This document shows positions 1 to 5,468 of a DNA stretch of 5,468 bases, piece after piece. The position numbers and the translations under genes were made by a program. The stretch comes from CAZVFE01 sp964626405 (GTDB lineage Bacteria > Bacteroidota > Bacteroidia > Cytophagales > Spirosomataceae), in NCBI GenBank assembly GCA_964626405.1, contig CAZVFE010000094.1, forward strand, positions 1 through 5,468. Reading direction: 5' to 3'. The notes under the pieces were generated by a model. The model worked only from the letters and a program-made list of their open reading frames with translations, was not told the DNA's origin and did not search any database. Within the stretch, counting starts at the first letter, position 1; the number at the start of each line of letters is the position of its first letter.

Positions 1-3
1 AAT

Positions 4-933
4 ATGATATATTCCGTGGTAGATATGGGGACCAATACATTTCAATTATTGGTGGCTCAGAAAAATGAAGGGAAATTTGAAATAAAAGAAAATATTCAGA
101 CTCCAGTTCAATTGGGCTTAGGAGCCATGAAAGATTATATCTTGCAACCAGAAGCATTGGAAAGAGCCAAGCTTGCCCTTAAGGAATACGAACAAATTAT
201 TCAGTCTTATGGAATAAATGTTCAACCTGTGGCGCTGGGAACTTCCATCCTGCGAAATGCAAAAAATAAAGATGAATTTTTTGATTGGATTCGCTCCAAT
301 ACCATTATTCAGCCTAAATTAATTTCGGGAGACCAAGAAGCCCAGTTCATCTTTCAAGGCATCCTTCAATCTTTACCTCAAAATTTTGATAAAACAGGTT
401 TAGTGATTGATATTGGAGGTGGCTCAACGGAATTCATTCTTTTTAAAGGAAATGAAATCTTATTTCGACATAGTTTTGAAATAGGTGGACTGAAATTATT
501 GTCTTTATTCGAAAAAGAAGGAGATTTTGATAAAACCCGGTTTTCCGACTTAAAAAAATATATTGAAAAAACCCTTCAGCCTCTTTTTGAAATTGCTAAA
601 GACCAAAAGGGCATTTCCTTGATAGGGTCAGCAGGGGCATTTGAAACTTTCTATGAGCTAGAATGTGGAAATAAAGGAATAGAGAAAAATCATGCCTATT
701 CCAATATTTTAGATCAAACAATTTATGATGAACATGCTCGTTTTATAAAAAGTTCTAGCCTAAATGAAAGAGAAAATATGAAAGGCATGAAAAAATTTAG
801 ATCTAGAATTATCCCTTATTCTGTTGGAATAGTGGAGGTTGTAAGAGAAAATTTAACTATCCAGGAAATCATCGTTTCAAATTTTAGTATGAAAGAAGGA
901 TATTTTTTCTCAGGGGAATTCCAAAAACTATAG
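4..933 (+). CDS. Ppx/GppA-family phosphatase, short form (exopolyphosphatase-like)
   Basis: This 309-residue protein belongs to the Ppx/GppA branch of the ASKHA (actin/hsp70-like) fold. Known members hydrolyse inorganic polyphosphate from the chain end or remove the 5' phosphate of pppGpp in the cytoplasm. The first phosphate-binding motif, DMGTNTFQLLV, is at residues 7-17. The LGTSILRNAKN segment at 78-88 is typical of the family. SGDQEA at 108-113 carries Glu112, which aligns with the catalytic Glu121 of E. coli Ppx. The second phosphate motif, VIDIGGGSTEF, is at 134-144, and a glycine-rich IGSAGAF segment is at 207-213. The protein ends after the two ASKHA subdomains and lacks the extra C-terminal domains of the roughly 500-residue E. 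coli enzymes. The ATG lies three bases from the window edge; I accept it because homologues begin only a few residues before the first motif. Whether its substrate is polyphosphate or pppGpp cannot be told from sequence, so I give no symbol. Confidence 0.9.
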   Translation: MIYSVVDMGTNTFQLLVAQKNEGKFEIKENIQTPVQLGLGAMKDYILQPEALERAKLALKEYEQIIQSYGINVQPVALGTSILRNAKNKDEFFDWIRSNTIIQPKLISGDQEAQFIFQGILQSLPQNFDKTGLVIDIGGGSTEFILFKGNEILFRHSFEIGGLKLLSLFEKEGDFDKTRFSDLKKYIEKTLQPLFEIAKDQKGISLIGSAGAFETFYELECGNKGIEKNHAYSNILDQTIYDEHARFIKSSSLNERENMKGMKKFRSRIIPYSVGIVEVVRENLTIQEIIVSNFSMKEGYFFSGEFQKL

Positions 934-953
934 GGAATTTTTAAAAAAAATGG

Positions 954-961
954 TATTATTG
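954..961 (+). promoter_or_regulatory. Weak candidate -7 element for the exbB-exbD operon
   Basis: TATTATTG matches the Bacteroidota -7 consensus TAnnTTTG with one mismatch (A for the first T of TTTG). It lies in the 61-base gap after the ppx-like gene and would give a 5' leader of roughly 25-30 bases before the exbB ATG at 995. I see no good -33 element at the expected distance. The stretch just before the ATG is A-rich and has no Shine-Dalgarno sequence, which is normal for this phylum. Read-through from the ppx-like gene is an equally good explanation, because no terminator hairpin is visible in the gap. Confidence 0.25.
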
Positions 962-994
962 TATTAACTAAAAAACCTTTATAAAACTAAAATT

Positions 995-1741
995 ATGGCC
1001 ATATCTCTTGCCGCTATTTTATTGCAAGTCGATTCAATCATTTCTGATACTAGTCAATACATTGCAGATACCATAACTGCCCCAGTTTTAAATCCTGAAT
1101 CTACCACGCCGACAGTGGAGGAATTTTCTATGTTGGATTTATTTGAAAAAGGGGGATATGTGATGTATCCGATATTAATATTGTTTGTAGCAGCCGTTTT
1201 CTTATTTATTGAACGTTATTTATACATTCGTAAAACCTCTAAACTAGATGCTAATTTCATCAATACCATCAACGATTTATTAGTTGCGGGAAATGTTCAG
1301 CATGCCATTACCTATTGTAAAAATTCTCCTTATCCAATCGCTCGTTTATTAGAAAAAGGTCTTACACGTTTAGGTGGGCCAATTAAAGATATCGAATCTG
1401 CCATTGAAAATAAGGCTAAAGTGGAGATTTATAATATGGAAAAGAATCTTGGAATTCTTTCTGCCATTGCCAGAATTGCTCCCATGTTCGGTTTCTTAGG
1501 TACGGTGACCGGGATGATTCGTACTTTCCATAATATATCCATTTCTAATAAAATTGATATTTCAACCATTGCTTCTGGTATTTATGAAAAAATGGTTACC
1601 TCTGCTTCTGGTTTAATTGTGGGTATAATTGCCTATGTTTTATATACTTTGCTGACAACCTCCATTGACCGTACGATCAATAAAATGGAAATCACAGCCA
1701 TTGATTTCTTAGATATTTTACATAAACCAGCAAGTAAATAA
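995..1741 (+). CDS. exbB: MotA/TolQ/ExbB-family proton channel protein
   Basis: This 248-residue inner-membrane protein is the channel-forming subunit of an ExbB-ExbD (TolQ-TolR-like) motor. Such motors turn proton flow into mechanical work on a TonB-type protein to drive outer-membrane transport. A hydrophobic N-terminus and a polar segment (about residues 1-50) precede transmembrane helix 1 at about 56-73. A cytoplasmic domain follows, with the conserved GGP at 127-129. Helix 2 covers about 155-176 and contains PMFGFLGTVTGM (163-174); helix 3 covers about 197-222 (GIYEKMVTSASGLIVGII). Thr170 aligns with the pore Thr148 of E. coli ExbB and Glu198 with its Glu176. Ser203 stands where E. coli has Thr181. 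The 995 start is preferred over an internal Met46 because Bacteroidota homologues usually carry a similar N-terminal segment. exbD follows 7 bases downstream. A TolQ-type role in cell division or envelope integrity is possible, but no tolA, tolB or pal gene is nearby. Confidence 0.9.
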   Translation: MAISLAAILLQVDSIISDTSQYIADTITAPVLNPESTTPTVEEFSMLDLFEKGGYVMYPILILFVAAVFLFIERYLYIRKTSKLDANFINTINDLLVAGNVQHAITYCKNSPYPIARLLEKGLTRLGGPIKDIESAIENKAKVEIYNMEKNLGILSAIARIAPMFGFLGTVTGMIRTFHNISISNKIDISTIASGIYEKMVTSASGLIVGIIAYVLYTLLTTSIDRTINKMEITAIDFLDILHKPASK

Positions 1742-1748
1742 TTGAATT

Positions 1749-2150
1749 ATGAATTTTAGAAAAAGAAATAGAGAGGGCTCTGAAGTAGAAACTGGCGCAT
1801 TGGCTGATATTCTTTTCTTCCTCTTGATGTTTTTCTTGATGATTTCTACCTTGGCTTCACCTGATGCCATTAAACTTCTTTTACCAGAAACTACCAAGCC
1901 TCAGAACGCTCCAGCAAATGAGGTGATAAAATTGACAGTTGATGAATTCAAAAACTATTTTATAGATGATGAATTAGTTGATGTGAACTTTCTTGAAGAT
2001 CAATTAAAACGAACGGTTGAGGCCAAAAAAACGGCCACACTCGTAGTTCGAATGGATAGGAACCAAACGGTTCAAGAACTAACAAATATTTACGATATCG
2101 CTGCAAGGTTAAATATGACCATGGTGATGGCAGCAGAAAAACGTAAATAA
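1749..2150 (+). CDS. exbD: ExbD/TolR-family biopolymer transport protein
   Basis: This 133-residue protein has the ExbD/TolR layout. A short basic cytoplasmic N-terminus (RKRNRE at 4-9) leads to one transmembrane helix at about 18-37 (ALADILFFLLMFFLMIST), followed by a periplasmic domain of about 95 residues. Asp20 in the LADILFF motif aligns with the essential proton-carrying Asp25 of E. coli ExbD, so the channel should be functional. The periplasmic part has the expected pattern: a strand IKLTVDEF at 60-67, then a helix, then TLVVRMDRNQTV at 97-108, where TolR and ExbD normally have a strand followed by a D-x-x-x-x-V turn. Two ExbD helices would sit inside an ExbB pentamer. The gene starts 7 bases after exbB without a Shine-Dalgarno sequence and is surely co-transcribed with it. 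No tonB follows; the next gene is thrA after a 45-base gap. TolR is the alternative name, and family membership is certain. Confidence 0.9.
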   Translation: MNFRKRNREGSEVETGALADILFFLLMFFLMISTLASPDAIKLLLPETTKPQNAPANEVIKLTVDEFKNYFIDDELVDVNFLEDQLKRTVEAKKTATLVVRMDRNQTVQELTNIYDIAARLNMTMVMAAEKRK

Positions 2151-2183
2151 CCAAGAAATCCAATTTTTTAAGCATTATTTTAC

Positions 2184-2191
2184 TAAATTTG
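2184..2191 (+). promoter_or_regulatory. Bacteroidota-type -7 promoter element for the thr operon
   Basis: TAAATTTG is an exact match to the Bacteroidota -7 consensus TAnnTTTG and ends only four bases (CACC) before the thrA ATG at 2196. In this phylum transcription usually starts a few bases downstream of the final G. The transcript would therefore begin at or within a few bases of the ATG and be nearly leaderless. A T-run at 2164-2169 lies upstream but is closer than the usual 19-21 base spacing for a -33 element, and no clear TTG or TTTG is seen further upstream. The match itself is directly visible; its use as a promoter is inferred. Confidence 0.55.
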
Positions 2192-2195
2192 CACC

Positions 2196-4661
2196 ATGCA
2201 AAAAGTTTTGAAGTTTGGAGGAACTTCAGTAGGCTCCATAGAGAGTATTTCCTCCGTAATTCGTATCCTTAAAAATAATCATTCCGCCAATCAGGAAATT
2301 GCAGTGGTATTCTCTGCCATGGGGGGCGTGACTAACCTTTTAATCGAAGCAGGAAATTTAGCTGCTAAGAATAAAACAACGGAAACGAATAATCTAATCA
2401 CAGATATTGAAAACAGACATTTCGAAGTAATAAAAAAATATATTCCCGTAAAAAATCAATCAGGGGTAATTGCTCAAATTCGTGCAATTATTAATGAATT
2501 AAAAGATGTCATTAAAGGGATTCAATTATTAAAAGAAATTTCTCCTAAATCAGCAGCAATTGTTCAGAGTTTCGGAGAACGCCTTTCTGTTCCCATGCTC
2601 TACTATATCTTCAAACAAGAAGGTCTTCCAGTAGAAATGGTTGATAGCAGAGAGATTGTTAAAACAAAAAAAGAAGGGAATAAAGACATTGTCGATTTTC
2701 CTCAAACTGATAAAAATATTCTTGATCTAGCTTCTTCTTTAAAGGGAAAAATCCCTGTAATTACTGGCTTTATCGCGAGTGATGCGCAAGGAGAAATCAC
2801 TACCTTGGGAAGAGGGGGCTCAGATTATACTGCCTCCATTTTTGGTGCAGCCCTAAATGTAGATGAAATTGAAATATGGACCGATGTGGATGGTATCATG
2901 ACTTCGGATCCACGCTTGGTTAAAAATGCCTTTTCAATTCCTGAAATTTCTTATGCGGAGGCAATGGAATTAACTCACTTCGGTGCAAAGGTGATTTATC
3001 CACCTTCTCTAATTCCAGCTTTTCTAAAGAATATTCCTATTCGTGTATTGAATACATTTAATACGGATTTTCCAGGGACGATTGTGAAGCCAGAAGTGGA
3101 AAATTCCCACGACCTTATTACAGGAATTTCTTCCATAAAAGAAATTGCCTTAGTGAATGTAGAAGGATCTGGGATGATTGGCGTTGCGGGTATTTCCTCC
3201 CGAATCTTTACGGTTCTTTCCAAGGAATCTGTTTCGGTGAGTTTGATCTCTCAGGCCTCTTCCGAACATTCCATTTGCTTTGCTGTTGAACCATCTGCAG
3301 TGAAGATAGTGGATAAGGTTTTACGTGCTGAATTTGAAAGAGAGTTGGCAAAAGGCCAAATTGAAGATATTTATTTCCAAGAAGACCAGTCGATCATTGC
3401 CATTGTAGGAGAAGGCATGAAGCAACATACGGGAATTGCTGGAAAATTATTCTCCGGACTAGGAAAAAATGGCATCAATGTTACAGCCATAGCCCAGGGT
3501 TCTTCGGAATTGAATATTTCCGTAGTGATAAATCGAAATGATTTAGCAAAAGCCTTGAATGTGATTCATGAATCCTTTTTCTTCGGACAAATCAAGACTT
3601 TAAATTTATTCATTGTTGGATTAGGTTTAATTGGGAAGACCCTATTAGAGCAGTTCAAACAACAAGAGAATTTCTTGGCAAAATACCGCAATGTTCGTAT
3701 TAAAATCATTGGTGTGGCGAATTCCCGCAAGATGCTTATTGATGAGCAGGGGATTGAATTAGACGATGTTTTTACTCGTTTAGAGGAATCAAAAACGAAT
3801 TCTGATTTGGCGGTATTCTCAAAAAATATTATTGATTTTAACTTGCCGAATTCAGTCTTTGTAGATTGTACCGCAGATAAAAATATTGTTGAACATTATT
3901 TAGGATTATTCCAGGCTTCTGTTTCAGTGGTAACACCGAATAAGGTTGCCAATTCGGGTCCTTATGCAGATTATGTTCAATTACACCAAACAGCTTTGAG
4001 CAAAGGGGTGAAATTCTTGTACGAAACCAATGTGGGTGCAGGATTGCCTGTTATCAATACGCTTCAGGGTCTAATAGCTTCTGGAGATCGTTTTGAAAAG
4101 ATTGAAGGGGTACTTTCAGGTACACTTTCTTATATCTTCAATAATTTTGGTAATGGCACAAGCTTTGCGGAAATCGTCCGCATGGCCAAAGCCAAAGGTT
4201 TTACTGAACCAGACCCTCGTGAAGATTTAGGCGGAATGGATGTTGCCCGAAAAATCTTGATACTTTGTCGAGAAATAGGAATGAAATTAGAGCCGTCCGA
4301 CGTAAAAATTGAGCGAATTATCCCTGAAAATTGTCAGAATGCGCAAACAGTAGATGATTTCTTTGAAGAATTGGAGAAGTCGAACGAATATTTTGAGGAA
4401 TTAGCAGCCAAGGCAAAGGCGGAGAAGAAGAAATGGCGTTATATTGCTACTTTTGAGAATGGGGGGGTAACGATTGGATTGAGAATGGTGGGAGAGGATC
4501 ATCCTTTCTTTATGATGGAAGGGGCAGATAATATCATTGCATTTACTACGAAGCGTTATTCAGAGAGGCCATTGGTGATAAAAGGACCAGGTGCGGGTGC
4601 GGAAGTAACGGCCTCAGGTGTATTTGCGGATATTGTATCATTAGGAAGTTTTTTAGGATAA
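2196..4661 (+). CDS. thrA: Bifunctional aspartokinase I / homoserine dehydrogenase I
   Basis: This 821-residue cytoplasmic enzyme phosphorylates aspartate and, with its second domain, reduces aspartate semialdehyde to homoserine using NAD(P)H. E. coli ThrA has nearly the same length (820). The kinase domain (about 1-300) shows KFGGTSV at 6-12, GER at 127-129, TLGRGGSDYTA at 203-213 and WTDVDGIMTSDPR at 228-240. Two ACT regulatory domains follow (about 316-395 and 398-460). Gln353 in ISQASSEHS and Gln434 in IAQGSSELN match the threonine-sensing glutamines of plant AK-HSDH with the same 81-residue spacing, so threonine feedback inhibition is likely. The dehydrogenase domain has the nucleotide-binding VGLGLIGKT at 474-482, TPNK at 580-583, and the catalytic-region signature at 668-686, where Glu671, Asp682 and Lys686 match the spacing of Glu208, Asp219 and Lys223 in yeast homoserine dehydrogenase. 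The start is fixed by the family's N-terminus (MRVLKFGGTSV in E. coli). thrB begins one base after its stop codon. Confidence 0.97.
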   Translation: MQKVLKFGGTSVGSIESISSVIRILKNNHSANQEIAVVFSAMGGVTNLLIEAGNLAAKNKTTETNNLITDIENRHFEVIKKYIPVKNQSGVIAQIRAIINELKDVIKGIQLLKEISPKSAAIVQSFGERLSVPMLYYIFKQEGLPVEMVDSREIVKTKKEGNKDIVDFPQTDKNILDLASSLKGKIPVITGFIASDAQGEITTLGRGGSDYTASIFGAALNVDEIEIWTDVDGIMTSDPRLVKNAFSIPEISYAEAMELTHFGAKVIYPPSLIPAFLKNIPIRVLNTFNTDFPGTIVKPEVENSHDLITGISSIKEIALVNVEGSGMIGVAGISSRIFTVLSKESVSVSLISQASSEHSICFAVEPSAVKIVDKVLRAEFERELAKGQIEDIYFQEDQSIIAIVGEGMKQHTGIAGKLFSGLGKNGINVTAIAQGSSELNISVVINRNDLAKALNVIHESFFFGQIKTLNLFIVGLGLIGKTLLEQFKQQENFLAKYRNVRIKIIGVANSRKMLIDEQGIELDDVFTRLEESKTNSDLAVFSKNIIDFNLPNSVFVDCTADKNIVEHYLGLFQASVSVVTPNKVANSGPYADYVQLHQTALSKGVKFLYETNVGAGLPVINTLQGLIASGDRFEKIEGVLSGTLSYIFNNFGNGTSFAEIVRMAKAKGFTEPDPREDLGGMDVARKILILCREIGMKLEPSDVKIERIIPENCQNAQTVDDFFEELEKSNEYFEELAAKAKAEKKKWRYIATFENGGVTIGLRMVGEDHPFFMMEGADNIIAFTTKRYSERPLVIKGPGAGAEVTASGVFADIVSLGSFLG

Positions 4662-4662
4662 A

Positions 4663-5468
4663 ATGAAAAAAATACGTGTATTTGCTCCGGCCACGGTGGC
4701 CAATGTAGCTTGTGGATTTGATATCTTCGGGCTGGCAGTGGAGCGTCCGGGCGATATCGTAGAATTAGAGGAAAAAGAAGAACCGGGATTAGTCATTAAG
4801 GAAATCACGGGAGATGAGGGGAGGTTGCCAATGGAAGTGGAGAAGAATACTGCTGGAATTGCCATAAAAATGTTTTTAGAGCATTTGGGAATGACAGATA
4901 AGGGTTTTTCAATCTCTTTGCACAAGGATATGCCTTTGGGATCAGGATTAGGATCGAGTGCAGCTTCAGCTGTGGCTGGAGTTTATGCAGCGAATGAAAT
5001 CTTGGGAAGACCGATGGCGGTAAGAGATTTATTGCCTTTTGCGATGGAGGGGGAGCGTGTGGCTTGTGGATCTGCGCATGCCGACAATGTAGCGCCGAGT
5101 TTATTGGGGGGCTTTGTGGTGATTCGTTCCTATGAGCCATTGGATATATTTCCGATTAAGGCACCGGAAGATTTATGGGTGGTAATTATTCATCCTCAGG
5201 TGGAGGTAAATACGAAAGATGCCCGCTTAATATTAGAAAAAGAAATAACTTTAGGGAATTTAATAAAACAGACTGGTAATGTAGCAGGCTTGGTTATCGG
5301 CATGATGGAGGGGAATTATGAATTAATCGGACGATCTTTGGAGGATGTTATCATTGAGCCAGTGAGGTCGATCTTATTACCACAATTTAAGGAGGTAAAG
5401 GCCGCTGCAAAATCTGCAGGAGCCTTGGGAGTGTCTATATCAGGATCTGGCCCGTCGATGTTTGCTTT
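4663..5468 (+). CDS. thrB: Homoserine kinase, 3' end beyond the window
   Basis: The open frame starts at ATG 4663 and runs off the right edge after 268 complete codons. Homoserine kinases are usually 300-320 residues, so roughly 40-50 residues are missing. It is a GHMP-family kinase that makes O-phosphohomoserine from homoserine and ATP for threonine synthase. The ATP-binding motif PLGSGLGSSAASAVAG is at 91-106. The N-terminal APATVANVACGFDIFG (8-23) holds Asn14 and Asp20, and His139 and Asn142 lie in GSAHADNVAPSLLGG. With Arg188 and Arg235 these match the substrate-site residues of Methanocaldococcus jannaschii homoserine kinase (Asn17, Asp23, His138, Asn141, Arg187, Arg235) in order and near-identical spacing. 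The third GHMP motif, GVSISGSGPSMFA, sits at the window edge (256-268). Only one base separates the thrA stop from this ATG, so the two are co-transcribed and probably translationally coupled. An AGGA four bases upstream, inside the last thrA codons, could act as a weak ribosome-binding site. Confidence 0.95.
   Translation, partial: MKKIRVFAPATVANVACGFDIFGLAVERPGDIVELEEKEEPGLVIKEITGDEGRLPMEVEKNTAGIAIKMFLEHLGMTDKGFSISLHKDMPLGSGLGSSAASAVAGVYAANEILGRPMAVRDLLPFAMEGERVACGSAHADNVAPSLLGGFVVIRSYEPLDIFPIKAPEDLWVVIIHPQVEVNTKDARLILEKEITLGNLIKQTGNVAGLVIGMMEGNYELIGRSLEDVIIEPVRSILLPQFKEVKAAAKSAGALGVSISGSGPSMFA

Noticed and set aside
936..952. T-run followed by A-run after the ppx-like gene, considered as a terminator
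   Set aside because: The only possible stem is a few A-T pairs (TTTTTAAAAA) with no GC-rich stem or loop followed by a U-tract, so it would not form a stable intrinsic terminator.
1130..1741. Shorter exbB start at Met46
   Set aside because: The upstream 45 codons form an uninterrupted segment with a hydrophobic start like that of Bacteroidota ExbB homologues, and no better initiation signal is seen before 1130.
1960..2175. Minus-strand open frame of 71 codons opposite exbD
   Set aside because: It is fully antisense to the conserved ExbD periplasmic domain and has no recognisable motif.
2996..3223. Minus-strand open frame of 75 codons inside thrA
   Set aside because: It is antisense to the end of the kinase domain and the first ACT domain; it has no domain and no promoter-like sequence.
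4142..4149. TAATTTTG, an exact TAnnTTTG match inside thrA
   Set aside because: It encodes part of the conserved NNFGN segment of the dehydrogenase and is not followed closely by a start codon of a gene, so a chance match in AT-rich DNA is the simpler explanation.
4653..5140. Two overlapping minus-strand open frames (4653-4925 and 4805-5140) opposite the start of thrB
   Set aside because: They lie antisense to a + strand frame with complete homoserine kinase motifs. Their translations are low-complexity, rich in Ser, Pro and His, with no recognisable domain, and reflect the G-rich sense strand.

Overview
The window looks like a chromosomal housekeeping segment from a Bacteroidota bacterium, most plausibly of the Cytophagales or Flavobacteriales type; the exact lineage cannot be fixed from this sequence alone. 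The clues are AT-rich DNA, start codons without Shine-Dalgarno sequences, a Bacteroidota-type -7 promoter element (TAnnTTTG) just before the aspartokinase gene, and the style of the ExbB and ExbD proteins. All five genes are on the + strand and the region is densely packed; the longest intergenic gap is 61 bases.

Positions 4-933 encode a short (309 aa) Ppx/GppA-family phosphatase. Positions 995-1741 and 1749-2150 encode an ExbB/TolQ-type proton channel subunit and an ExbD/TolR-type partner, 7 bases apart and clearly an operon. Together they would form an inner-membrane motor that uses the proton gradient to energise outer-membrane processes, probably TonB-dependent transport. No tonB gene lies in the window.

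Positions 2196-4661 encode a bifunctional aspartokinase I/homoserine dehydrogenase I (ThrA, 821 aa). One base after its stop codon comes homoserine kinase (ThrB), which starts at 4663 and runs off the right edge. These two proteins supply three steps of the route from aspartate to threonine: aspartate to aspartyl phosphate, aspartate semialdehyde to homoserine, and homoserine to O-phosphohomoserine. Threonine synthase (thrC) would be the expected next gene, outside the window.

I found no RNA gene, mobile element, repeat array, CRISPR or convincing terminator, and no evidence of a novel system. The most interesting points are a possible leaderless start for thrA, a plant-like C-terminal signature in ThrA, and an exbB-exbD pair placed between ppx and the thr operon without tonB.
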